Assembly (NCBI GenBank): GCA_014529385.2
Contig: CM043942.1
Span: 3,746,501 to 3,810,500 of the forward strand
Direction: 5' to 3'
From: Adiantum capillus-veneris
Taxonomy: Eukaryota > Streptophyta > Polypodiopsida > Polypodiales > Pteridaceae
Length of the DNA stretch: 64,000 nt
In this document: one piece after another, positions 11,866 through 22,564 of the stretch
Numbering within the stretch: position 1 is the stretch's first letter
Layout of the letters: each line of letters begins with the position of its first letter
Notes under the pieces: model-generated
What the model was told of the DNA's origin: nothing
Database searches by the model: none
Seen by the model: only the letters and a program-made list of their open reading frames with translations
Translations under genes and position numbers: made by a program

Positions 11866-12481
11866 TAACTTTGGGGGGTCATATTGCACTGTTACCCTCC
11901 ACAGGCTCATATCAATAGTAAACTCCGTTTATAATAGTTAAACTAAAGGTCAATAGGGATTAAGCCAACTAGAAAGCACTAGTACATTGCACACAATGCT
12001 GGCTAAATCGGATTTAGAACCTAAAGTAACCTTTGACAATTAGGAAGGAATTTCCCATGGTATTAAGAGAAGATCTCTAACGCCTATCTTGGTCAAACTA
12101 GCTTAGTCAAACTGCTTGATTCTTAAACCTATAGAAGGGATTATAATAAAAAATTATATTGAATCTAATGTTTAATACTAAGCAAAGGTGCTAAATATTA
12201 TGCTACCAATCACAATTAAAGCAGAAAAACATGGATGCTAAAAAAACAAGAGGCAATGCTAATGGTCAAGAAACACCTGTTCGTGTTGATGATCGCGCTT
12301 GATTCAAAGAGTGAACAAGACAAGGTTTCCATGAAGTTCAAAATTGCAATTACTGGAATGCGTTCCTGTACACACTAGAAACCACAAGGAATACCTCTAG
12401 GAGGCACATCAGTGGGAAGAGGCACCAACCTTTATTTAACAAAATCAAAACACATCAAGAACCCTAACCTAATTATTTGCA
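11866..12481 (-). repeat. Partial LTR of the E/G gypsy family
   Basis: Matches 32221-32837 and 57583-58196. The right end (TTTGCA, 12481) is next to a C-rich stretch that is the polypurine tract on the minus strand. The left end stops exactly at the inner TGACCCCCC-type inverted repeat (11866-11881), so about half of the LTR is missing. Confidence 0.75.
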
Positions 12482-12539
12482 CCCCCCCTAGAGAGTCAAG
12501 GGAACACGATATTGAATAGATGGGCGGGTAGCCCTAGGT

Positions 12540-12899
12540 CTAAACCCCTATCCTTGTCATCATCGAGAAAACAAAGTCATCATCCGTGAGACCATACGTG
12601 CCATCCGTGTAATCATGTAACTCTTCCTCATCATTAGAGGCACAAATGTTCACTAAGGACGTCACTAGATGTCTATAGTCATCTTGGTCAAGAGGGTAAG
12701 ATTGTGCAATCAGAGAGACGTCCTCTACTAGGTATGGATCAGTCATGGTCAAGAGACGTATCAACCATTCTAATTCCTCAAAATTCTTCTCATACGCTAG
12801 CGTTGCCGGGGGATATTTGTTCGCTACGTGAGCCAGATAGGCACCGGGCCTCTGGCTGTGGAAGGTGTGAAAGAGAGAAAACAAGAACAACTGATGCAA
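12540..12899 (-). CDS. Small acidic ORF of the E/G gypsy family, diverged copy
   Basis: 119 codons, of unknown function. It shares a core with the ORFs at 32852-33274 and 58211-58633: FEELEWLIRLLT, DPYLVE, LDQDDYRHLVTSLVN, DYTDGTYGL, DDDFVF. The N-terminal third is different and the C-terminus is shortened. It sits just upstream of the polypurine tract and LTR, as in E and G. I see no signal peptide or membrane segment. It is probably a decayed copy. Confidence 0.5.
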   Translation of the reverse strand: MHQLFLFSLFHTFHSQRPGAYLAHVANKYPPATLAYEKNFEELEWLIRLLTMTDPYLVEDVSLIAQSYPLDQDDYRHLVTSLVNICASNDEEELHDYTDGTYGLTDDDFVFSMMTRIGV

Positions 12900-12959
12900 C
12901 TGACTCTGGCAATCATCGTAATCATCAATTAATTGATTAATACGTTTGAGTCCAACTTA

Positions 12960-14951
12960 AACTTTAGCCAAGGCGGGCTGTTAACAGCACCGTCACTTGG
13001 ATCGTCTGCGACTAGGAGTTTAAGCTCCCACTTTACAGAATTAACCGAGCCGTTAACGACACCGGGTTTAACAGAATGATTAATCAATCTTTAGCTGATG
13101 ACGGTGATGAAAAATTCCTCCTTTCGTTTTATCTACTTTATCTACCCTTGGATTCTGCAACCTTAAATTCTGCTCACTGCTTCAATTACCATCAGTAAGT
13201 TCCAGACTTCTGCTTATATCTTTGCTTAGACTCCGGTTCCAGCTTCAACTACTACAACTTCTACTCCAACTCCTCCTTGAATTGCCTGTTGTGCCGTCAA
13301 AGAGGGATAAAGAGAGATATTTCTCTTTTTGCTTGATGTCGAGAGTGAGAGAGATAGCCTTTGCCTTGCCTCTCGATGCTTTGTAATAGCCGACGATGAG
13401 CCGAGAGCGAGAGAAATAGAAAGAGTTCTCGCTTTGATTCTCCAACACGAGAGTGAGATCGAGAGCCAAGATGGCGAGCCTCTGCTTCCTCCAACTTCTT
13501 TGCATGCCCTATTCTCGTAGAGTAGTCCGCCTCCGGTCTCCTTCGTCAAGCCGAGGTTACTTCCTTCTCCTCCTCGACTTGCTCTCAAGCATGAGAGAGA
13601 CAGAGAGCGAGCTGTTCTCTTTGTCCAAGCTCCGAGAGAGAGAGAGAGAGCTTGTGAGTCCTTCCCAGCTTCGAGCACCCTCTTCCCTTCTTCGTTCCCC
13701 CCTTTTCTTCTATTCTTGATTCCCTCCTATAATAGCTCAAGTTTTTCTCCCACCACGCAGTCACGGTGCCGTGACTGACGTGGCGTGGGAGTGGGGTTGA
13801 TGATGTGGCAGTCGGCAAGGTCGAGCAACACGAAATCCGGCGATTGGGGCACCAAACTTGAGTGTGCTGGCGAGCTACGCATTTCCTCCTTCTTGGTCGT
13901 GCTCAACCGAGCTCTCTATAGCCCAGCGTGATCTCCTTTCTCCGCCTGCATTGCTCGCTTCCTGCCGTCCCCGCCATCTCCCCTTATTTTCTTCTTTTTC
14001 GTTTGCTTACACACTAAAAACCTTTTTTTGTTTTTTCTTATGGGCGGCCCTTAGTGGGCGGCCATTGAGTGGGCGGCTGGTTCCCCCTAGGTCAACCCAT
14101 TTAGCATACATATTAACTTAGGCTTTAAAGCACCACTTTCTCTGGTAGCCCAAGCCGGCAAGGTGCAAGCACATGCAAATGCATTGGAGAAAGGCCTTCC
14201 CTTCACATTCTGCGAAAATGACCCGGAGCCTCTTTGTCGTAGCCTTTCTAGGCATATCTCTTTGAAAGGCACCTTTTTAACTGAACGCTCATCGAAAACA
14301 TCGTGCTTTCGTACGAGCATCGCCTTTGGCATACATATTGGCTAAGGAATTGCCCATTACGGCATTTAGCATGCACACCGATCAAAGAATTGCTTAGTGC
14401 AGCTCTCAATTGTCAGCAGCAATATCATCCGGATTCCAAAATTCATCCTGCTCAGCTGTGCCTGCAGTTGACACTTACATCAAGCTATATTGTCTCATGA
14501 ACCCGGATTCGGTATGACAAGCCATTAATTCCTTTAGACTTTTCAAAATGCATAGAATGCATACAAACCCTGCAGAGGCTGTGAAATTCTAGACGGCGCT
14601 CCGACCGAGGCGACCGGCCTAGCACGGAACCGGCCCCCGGGGAATGTTAAACGGCTAATATCTTGGCAATGGGAACTCTGATCACTAATATGAAAAGATA
14701 GATGCGCTGAGCACTTCAAGCCCGTGCATTCAGTCCATTTTTGTCACCTCAGCTGCTGCAGTTGCCCAATCCGGTACGGATCTGCAATCGACTCAAACTT
14801 CGAATTGCCATAACTTCTTCACCGTAGCTCTAATCAACGAGCCGTAAAGACAAGCCGGTAGAGCACTTCAAGCACTGCAGTTCTAGATTATAATTTTCCA
14901 TTTGTGCTCACTTCAATCATACTCATTTTTGGCATCATGAAGGCATCTGTT
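12960..14951. other. Unassigned spacer between repeats
   Basis: No gene recognised. The sequence holds GA/CT-rich stretches (about 13300-13720), a hairpin (13758-13777, arms CAGTCACGG/CCGTGACTG), three GGGCGGC repeats near 14041-14080, and non-coding sequence up to element C. Open frames here are low-complexity Ser/Leu-rich readings of the GA tracts. The last 5 bp (CTGTT) are the target site of element C. Confidence 0.6.
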
Positions 14952-15739
14952 TGTTAAGTATGGAGCCTGATTTACCCTTGTAATTTTTTGTGGTAAAAGC
15001 TCACATTTGTAAGGCCCCCATTATGAGGAGAAGCCATCGTGCGTGAAGGAAAATCACTCACCGGAAACCAAAATTTTCACGGACAAGAATCGAGGGCAAC
15101 TTTAGAGGCCTCGGGGGCGGAGGCCCCTAAGACTTTTTTTTTCTCGCCAGAATATTCCTTTTCGCCGGAATATTACGGCCGGACGGCGGCCGAAAAGTGG
15201 TCGGAAAACAACCGCTCGGTTGGCCGATGGCCGGTAGTCAATGGCCGATGGCCGGTGGTCGGAAGTCAATGGCCGATGGCCGGTGGCCGAATTCAAAAGC
15301 GGACTTGTCTTCTCAAGGGCGGCCACACATGGGCGGATTGGAGGGTCCGATTTGGACTTATTCGCACAAGGGCGGCTACACATGGCTGTCTCTCATAAGA
15401 GAGGGCAGCCCTTTTGGCCTATAAAAGGAGGCCATTTCTACACACATTTCATAGTGTGAAGTTGATGCAACAAGGTGAGTGTGAGGTGGTGAGAGTGAAG
15501 CAAGGCGGGAGCTCCATTAAGGGTATAATCCCTTTGTAAATTACTTCTTGTTTTGAAGTACTAAAGCCATTGAGCGGCTGCTTTCCCGTGGACGTAGCCC
15601 ACATTGGATGAACCACATATATCATGTGTACTCTCTCTCTCTCTCTCTCTCTACTCTATAATCTCGTGTATGTAAATCTGTCTCTCTCCATTAAGTAATC
15701 TACTCAATTATCTATTTAGCTACGTCTTATTTCCTAACA
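14952..15739 (+). repeat. Element C 5' LTR
   Basis: 788 bp. U3 holds CCGGTGGTCGG-type tandem repeats (about 15215-15290) upstream of the TATA box. A CT run (15630-15653) lies in the transcribed part. Compared with the 3' LTR it keeps about 18 bp more in the GC-rich block near 15110. Confidence 0.95.
15420..15426 (+). promoter_or_regulatory. TATA box of element C 5' LTR
   Basis: TATAAAA in cctataaaaggaggcc. It is conserved at 20203-20209 and on the minus strand in B (7971-7977), downstream of the U3 repeats. It marks the likely U3/R boundary region. Confidence 0.75.
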
Positions 15740-15741
15740 AC

Positions 15742-15753
15742 TAGTATCAGAGC
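15742..15753 (+). other. Element C primer-binding site, mutated
   Basis: TAGTATCAGAGC. It differs from the initiator-Met complement at one base (G to A at the second position); element B keeps the normal base. Confidence 0.88.
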
Positions 15754-15812
15754 AAGGTTTGCTCGTAGCTAAATTATCTCAAGGAAAGAATTCCTTGAAT
15801 TGAGTGGGATTT

Positions 15813-18800
15813 ATGGCAGAGGAAGGGAAGCTCAAGATTGAGAAGTTCAACGGCAAAAACTACCAACATTGGAAGATGCAGATTGAAGACTATCTCTACC
15901 AGAAGGACCTCTATTTGCCACTAGGCGGTCTTGCGAAGAAGCCCGCAACAATGGCAGATGAAGCATGGATTGTCCTTGATCGAAAGGCACTGGGAACAAT
16001 CCGGTTAAGCTTGGCGTCAACGGTGGCCTTCAATGTTTCGGAGATGAAGACCACGGAGGACTTGATGAAGTCACTTGACGACTTCTACGAGAAACCATCG
16101 GCATCCAATAAGGTATTTCTTATGAAGCGCTTGTTCAATCTAAAGATGGCAGAGAATGGTTCAGTTGCAGAACACCTAAATGACTTTAACACAAACATAA
16201 GTCAACTTCGATCAGTGAAAATCAATTTCGATGACGAAGTGTGACCTCTCCTTATACTATCATCTCTACCGGATAGTTGGGACAGCCTTGTGATGGCTGT
16301 AAGTAATTCTATCTCTGGCACAAATACTCTTAAGTTTGATGATGTTGTGGGTGTTCTCCTAAGCGAGGAAATGCGAAGGAGAAGCACAGGAGAATCATCA
16401 AGTGTTGCACTATCAGTGGAAACAAGAGGAAGGCCTAAGGAGAGGTTCAAAAACCAAAAGGGTCGTGATCACTCAAGGCGGAGCAAGTCACGCACAAAGT
16501 CAGTTCTTGAATGTTGGAACTGCGGCAAGAAAGGCCACGTCAAGAAGGATTGCTGGTCCAAGAAGAAGAAGGAGACAGAGTCTCAAGACAACAAGCCAAC
16601 ATCGGAGGCCAATGTGGCAGGTAAAGTAGAGCAAGATGCTCTAATTCTCTCATTAGACAATGTGTCTAATTCCTGGATAGTAGATTCCGGGGCTTCATTC
16701 CATGCGACACCACACAAGCAACATTTCCAAGACTACACCAAAGGTAATTTTGGGTATGTATACTTGGGAGATGATGAAGCTTGTGAGATTGTCGGCAAAG
16801 GTACAGTTTCTGTCAAAACTGCTAACGGAAATGAATGGAAACTTAAAGATGTTAGGCATGTTCCTTCTCTTCGCAAAAATTTGATCTCTACAGGACAATT
16901 GGACGATGACGGTCACAACATTGCATTCGGAAACAAACGGTGGAAGATCTCAAAGGGATCTTTGGTGGTTGCCAAGGGTGAAAAAGTCGGTACACTTTAC
17001 TTGTGTACTGTTAGCACGCAACCTTCAGCTTGTGCAGCAACTACAGAGGTTGACAGTGCGGTGTGGCACTACCGACTTGGGCATATGAGTGCCAAAGGAA
17101 TGCAAATCCCTTAAACAAAGAAGCTTCTACCAGGTTTGAAAGAAGTGGACTTAGAGTTCTGTGAAGATTGTGTTTATGGTAAACAAAAGAGGGTAAAATT
17201 TCAAAAATCAGGAAATGAAAGAAAAAATAAAAAACTTGAGTTGGTTCATTTTGATGTTTGGTGTCCTGCAAGTACACCATCACTTGGTGGCTCATTGTAC
17301 TATGTAACATTCATAGACGATGCAACTAGAAAAACATGGGTTTATGTCATGAAGAATAAATCCGATGTATTTTCCATATTTCAAAGGTGGAAAGCCTTTG
17401 TGGAGAATGAAACAGGTACCAAGGTTAAATGCCTCAGATCCGACAATGGAGGCGAATATTGCAGCCAAGCTTTTGAAAGCTTTTGTGCTAGCAATGGCAT
17501 TCGGAGGCAAAGGACAACCCCAAGGACACCTCAACAAAATGGGATTTCGGAAAGGATGAACAGGACAATCATGGAACAAGCACGAAGCATGCGGCTACAT
17601 GTAGGCCTACCGCTTGAGCTTTGGGCAGAAGCTGTAAGTACGTCTGTGTACTTAATCAATCGGTCACCCTCAACGGCATTGGATGGGGGAGTTCTAGAAG
17701 AGGCATGGACAGGTAAACCGGTGAATTATGCATTTCTCAAAGTGTTTGGGTGTGAGGCTTTCATGCACATAGATAGAAGCCTAAGATCAAAGTTAGATGC
17801 AAAGTCCAAAAAGTGTTTCTTCATTGGCTATGGAGAAGGAGACTTTGGGTATCGCCTATGCAATCCTGAAGATGGTAAAATCTTAAGGAGTAGGGATGTA
17901 ATTTTTAACGAACAAAATATGTACAAAGATTACTTGGAAAGAAAATAAACAAAAGAAACAGGTGATGAGTACATGGAGCTTGAGGACGGTGAAGACTCAA
18001 GGACTGCAAACGGTGACAATGTGCAACAACGTCAACCAAATGAGGAGCCTCAACCTATTCCCCGAAGATCTACAAGAGCAAGTAGACCTCCAGAAAGGTT
18101 TGTTCCTTCCTTCAACCATCTCTTGATCTCAGATTCTGGAGAGCCCGAATCATAGGAAGAAGCTATCCAACATGAATCCAAAGAAGAATGGACGAAGAGC
18201 ATGCAAGTGGAGATGGACTCACTACATCGCAACCAAACATGGGAGTTGGTTGAGTTGCCTAAAGGTAAGCGGGCACTTCAAAACAAATGGGTGTACAAGC
18301 TAAAGGAAGAAGAAGGTGGGAAGAAAAGGTACAAGTCTAGGCTTGTGGTAAAAGGTTTTTCTCAAAAGAAAGGTATTGACTTCAATGAAATATTTTCTCC
18401 AGTTGTAAAAATGAACTCAATTAGGCTTGTCTTAAGCTTTGTGGCTGCTCATGATCTAAATCTCGAGCAAATGGATGTAAATACGGCATTCCCTCACGGT
18501 GACTTAGAGGAGGAAATCTACATGCTTCAACCAATGGGATATGAAGTAAAAGGTAAGGAGAAAATGGTTTGCAGATTAAAGAAGAGGTTGTATGGTTTAA
18601 AGCAAGCATCAAGACAATGGTACTTGAAGTTTGATCGATGGATGTTGGATCATGGATTCACAAGATGCAACTCGGATCACTGCGTCTACACGAAGAATTT
18701 GGGAGATGGGAAATTCATTATCCTAATGTTGTATGTTGATGACATGTTGATTGCAAGTGCTAACATGCAGGACATAAAAGAGCTAAAAGAGGAGCTGTCC

Positions 18801-19694
18801 AAATCTTTTTCAATGAAAGATTTAGGTTCTGCAAAGAGGATACTTGGTATGAAAATATCAAGGGACAGGATGAAGAAGACAATAAAGCTATCTCAAGAAG
18901 ATTACATCAAGAAGGTACTAGAAAGGTTTGCAATGCAAAATGCAAAACCAGTTTCTACACCTTTGGCTGGTCATTTTAAACTAACGAAGGATATGTGTCC
19001 AAAGACACAAGAGGAGATAGCCTATATGTCTAAAGTTCCATATGTTGCAGCGGTAGGTTCTCTAATGTATGCTATGGTCTGGACAAGGCCAGACATTGCA
19101 CATGCAGTGGGAGTTGTGAGTAGGTTCATGGACAACCCAGGTAAAGAGCATTGGCAAGCTGTGAAGTGGATACTTAGGTATCTAAAAGGGACAACAACAA
19201 ATGCTTTTTATTTTGGAGTAACTGATATTTTTCTAGAAGGATATGCTGATGCAGATATGGCAGGTGACAAAGATACTCGAAGGAGCACTACTGGCTATGT
19301 GTTCACGATTGGAGGCATAGCAGTAAGCTGGGCTTCAAAGCTGTAGAAAGTGGTTTCACTTTCTACGACAAAAGCAGAGTATGTAGCAATGACGGAGGCA
19401 AGAAAAGAAATTCAGTGGCTTCACAGATTCTTAGAAGAGCTTGGATTCAAACAAGACAATTGTGTCTTGTACAGTGATAGCCAAAGCGCTATCCATCTTG
19501 CGAAGAACTCAGCCTTTCATTCAAGGACAAAGCACATTGAGGTGAGATATCACTTCATACGCACTCTTTTGGAAGAGGGACAACTAAAGCTAGGAAAGGT
19601 GCATACAAGTGAAAATCCTGCAGACATGTTTACAAAGGTGGTCAACAAGGAGAAGTTGAGCTTTTGCTCATCTTCGATCGGCATTCAAGGATAA
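15813..19694 (+). pseudogene. Element C gag-pol polyprotein, five in-frame stops
   Basis: Begins at the ATG of MAEEGKLKIEKFNG; the frame stays the same to 19694. Domains: gag, CCHC knuckle (CWNCGKKGHVKKDC), retropepsin (IVDSGASFHATPH), GAG-pre-integrase, integrase with intact acids (HFDVW, SDNGGEY, NGISERMN), RT (LYVDDMLIA), and RNase H ending PADMFTKV. Stops fall at 16242-16244, about 17112-17114, 17946-17948, about 18153-18155 and about 19344-19346. Compared with B, four of the five are C-to-T changes in CGA, CAA or CAG codons. Without them the protein would be about 1,294 residues, near Tnt1 size. It is non-functional, but its active-site residues survive better than in B. Confidence 0.95.
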
Positions 19695-19743
19695 AAAGCC
19701 AGAATGAAAAGGAGTCACAGGTTTGGTTTGGAGATCAGTCTCC

Positions 19744-19754
19744 AAGTGGGAGAT
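19744..19754 (+). other. Element C polypurine tract
   Basis: AAGTGGGAGAT immediately before the 3' LTR; identical to that of B. Confidence 0.88.
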
Positions 19755-20524
19755 TGTTAAGTATGGAGCCTGATTTACCCTTGTAATTTTTTGTGGTAAA
19801 AGCTCACATTTGTAAGGCCCCCATTATGAGGAGAAGCCATCGTGCGTGAAGGAAAATCACTCACCGAAAACCAAAATTTTCACGGACAAGAATCAGGGGC
19901 AACTTTAGAGGGGCCCCTAAGAGTTTTTTTTTCTCGCCGGAATATTCCTTTTCGCCGAAATATTATGGCCGGACGGCGGCCGGAAAGTGGTCGGAAAACA
20001 ACCGGTCGGTTGGCCGGTGGCCGGTAGTCAATGGCCGATGGCCGGTGGTCGGAAGTCAATGGCCGGTGGCCGAATTCAAAAGCGGATTTGTCTTCTCAGG
20101 GGCGGCCACACATGGGCGGATTGGAGGGTCCGATTCTGACTTATTCGCACAAGGGCGGCTACACATGGCTGTCTCTCATAAGAGAGGGCAGCCCTTTTGG
20201 CCTATAAAAGGAGGCCATTTCTACACACATTTCATAGTGTGAAGTTGATGCAACAAGGTGAGTGTGAGGTGGTGAGAGTGAAGCAAGGCGGGAGCTCCAT
20301 TAAGGGTATAATCCCTTTGTAAATTACTTCTTGTTTTGAAGTACTAAAGCCATTGAGTGGCTGCTTTCCCGTGGACGCAGCCCACATTGGGTGAACCATG
20401 TATATCGTGTGTACTCTCTCTCTCTCTCTCTCTCTCTACTCTATAATCTCGTGTATGTAAATCTGTCTCTCTCCATTAAGTAATCTACTCAATTATCTAT
20501 TTAGCTACGTCTTATTTCCTAACA
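19755..20524 (+). repeat. Element C 3' LTR
   Basis: 770 bp, followed by the CTGTT duplication. TATA at 20203-20209. It has lost part of the GC-rich block and has a slightly longer CT run (20410-20440). Confidence 0.95.
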
Positions 20525-20529
20525 CTGTT

Positions 20530-21266
20530 GGCCCCTTTAAGCCTCATCTGGCATACATTAATCATTAAGCTTGGCCTGTTACCAAGCCCCGATCACTGCT
20601 CACTAAAGGATTAGGCTTTAAAGAAGCTTATCTTGCATTTCTCTGCTCTGTTTCTCTACATGGCAGTGGAGCTGCACGACCTCCACCCTCTCTGAACCTG
20701 CACAGCCTCCGGTCTGTGCCAACTTCACTTCAATCTGCATCTGCTATAGGTACCTTAAGCTCTTTGCCATCATCAGACTCACGTAACTGGTAAACATATA
20801 AAAAATGAAATAAGGCTTATACCCTATTATCAATGTTCTAGCTTAATCATTAGGTAGCTGCCCATCAAAAATCTTTGAAGTCTATCTGCCGTATCTTCAA
20901 AGCATGCAATCATGGATAACTTGTTTAGTGTACCCCGCCAGGCTCAAGTGCTCCAGTTAATCATGCACACGGCTTGACCATTAAGCTCTCTTTAAGGAAC
21001 CTTGTCAAGCTCAAGTATGCCTTACTCTGTCTGCACACGGAATGGCCGTCAAGTCCTTTACCTGAAGTTCTGGTAGCAGAACCAACTCAAAAGATGTGAA
21101 GATACTTGATCAATTATTCAAAGAAGTCAGCTAGAAGCTAGCCACATATCTTATTGAATGCATAACCAAAGCTATTCTGACTTAGCATAATCTAGAAAAA
21201 AAAACCTTGTACCATGCAACCTGCTACATCAGATAGCTTGTACTCTTCAAATCTGCAACTGGCACT
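20530..21266. other. Spacer; minus strand resembles the 556-bp repeat family
   Basis: No complete gene. At 20655-20720 the minus strand encodes RRLCRFREGGGRAA, close to RRMCRFRGGGCRA in the tandem repeats at 28396-31512. This piece and the ORF at 21267-21785 therefore probably come from one repeat family. The rest is not recognised. Confidence 0.5.
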
Positions 21267-21785
21267 TTAATAGCCCCTGGGATCAAACGGGAAACTAATC
21301 ATCTGTCCCACTGTGAGAATTCCTTTAAAAAATTTGCACCATCCTCCAGGATCATAGGGAAAATACAAGAAATTCCAATCAGTATAGCATAAACATAAAA
21401 TAGCCCACAAATCTTCATACAAACCGCCTGGATCATATGGCATATAAGTCAGTTGCCCAGTATCATGTATATATTTGTCACCTCCTGGGTCAAAAGCTAG
21501 CTCAACATCCCCTACATAATAGGGTAACATCAGATCCCATATAGCATCGGGTAGCATCAGATACTGCCATATCCCCTGTGCAATTGGCTCATCCAATTGT
21601 CGATCATCAATCACAGGTAGAAGCATTGGTAGTACACCTTCACTCTCACTAGTATTGGAATCCGAATCATGCATATCTGAATACATCAAGTTTCTGGTAA
21701 AATCCTCTTCATTAGGCTCAAAAGATGCATTTGAAAAAAATTCTCTATCTTGTAGAGGCTCAAAATCGAGTAAGGCATCATCCAA
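21267..21785 (-). CDS. Unrecognised ORF with DPGG repeats
   Basis: About 172 codons, open from the edge of element D; its true start may lie beyond D's insertion point. The C-terminal half has four related motifs spaced 19-27 residues apart: LAFDPGGD, MPYDPGGL, FPYDPGGW and FPFDPRGY at the very end. Each is followed by an aromatic, mixed stretch. The N-terminal half is acidic (DDALLDFEP, DSDSNTSESEG). No domain is recognised and no signal peptide is seen. The same YPYDPGGG motif is encoded on the minus strand in the 556-bp tandem repeats at 28396-31512. It could be a domesticated or repeat-encoded protein, or a decayed exon. Confidence 0.4.
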   Translation of the reverse strand: MDDALLDFEPLQDREFFSNASFEPNEEDFTRNLMYSDMHDSDSNTSESEGVLPMLLPVIDDRQLDEPIAQGIWQYLMLPDAIWDLMLPYYVGDVELAFDPGGDKYIHDTGQLTYMPYDPGGLYEDLWAILCLCYTDWNFLYFPYDPGGWCKFFKGILTVGQMISFPFDPRGY

Positions 21786-21786
21786 C

Positions 21787-21978
21787 TGAAGGAGTACGAG
21801 CGGAAGTGCGACGCGAGAGAGAGTGCGATAAGAAGAGCATGACGATATGGTGAACTCGCTCTACTGTAATGTGTAGAGCATAGTGAGTTCTTATTAGGTT
21901 TTTACAAAAGAATATGTGTACATACCTGGCGGCCCGCCCACTTACCTGGGCGACCACATTGGGCTTTATACCCCAACA
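21787..21978 (-). repeat. Element D left LTR (3' side)
   Basis: It starts TGTTGGGGTATAAAG in the minus sense, directly after the purine tract AAGTGGGAGGT, and contains a CCCGCCCAC-rich stretch. The outer end at 21787 is inferred from TG and from the start of the adjacent ORF. It does not match the right LTR. Confidence 0.6.
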
Positions 21979-22067
21979 ACCTCCCACTTAAAGTCCAATG
22001 TGGTACTTTAAGTGTGAGAGAAGCTACTATACAAGCTAATATACAAGAGATGTAGAGAAGTGATGTA

Positions 22068-22559
22068 CTACCCTACACCTAATTGCTTGCGAAAATGCGC
22101 AAAGCTCTCTGAGGGAAGTCCTTTTGTAAGTAGATCAGCAGGATTTTCTGTGGTGTGAACTTTGACAAGCTGAAGTTGCTTATCCTCGAGCATTTCCCTG
22201 ATGAAATGATACTTCACATCCACATGCTTTGTCTTTGAGTGATAAACTGGATTGCGAGCCAATTGTATAACACTTTGACTATCACAATATAACACAGGCA
22301 TATCTTCTTTGATTCCCAAATCTATTACTAGTCGATTAAGCCAAATTGATTCTTTGCATGCCTCTGATGCTGCAACATATTCAGCCTCTGTAGTAGACTG
22401 AGTAACACAATCTTGTAATCTAGAACGCCATGATACTGCTCCACCAGCCAATGTAAAGACATACCCTGACGTAGACCTTCGGTTGTCTAAGTCACCTGCA
22501 TAATCTAAGTCTGTAAAACACTTTACACTGAGCTCATGACTCCCATAGCATATACGCAT
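22068..22559 (-). pseudogene. Element D RNase H
   Basis: Copia RNase H: FTDLDYAGDLDNRRSTSGY, STTEAEYVAASEA, YCDSQSVIQLARN, then the C-terminal ENPADLLTKGLP. It lies in a different frame from the integrase upstream, with only about 26 bp of overlap. The RT that should come between is absent. The protein would degrade RNA in RNA/DNA hybrids during reverse transcription. Confidence 0.88.
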
Positions 22560-22564
22560 ACTCT

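Larger units (their letters stand above)
14952..20524 (+). mobile_element. Complete Ty1/copia element C (5,573 bp)
   Basis: The LTRs at 14952-15739 and 19755-20524 have matching ends (TGTTAAGTATGG...CCTAACA). A perfect 5-bp duplication CTGTT flanks the element (14947-14951 and 20525-20529). It is the same family as B, in inverted orientation 6.5 kb away. The internal gag-pol frame has no frameshift but five premature stops. Confidence 0.97.

Noticed and set aside
13226-13819. Ser/Leu-rich open frames
   Set aside because: Low-complexity readings of GA-rich DNA, open on both strands.
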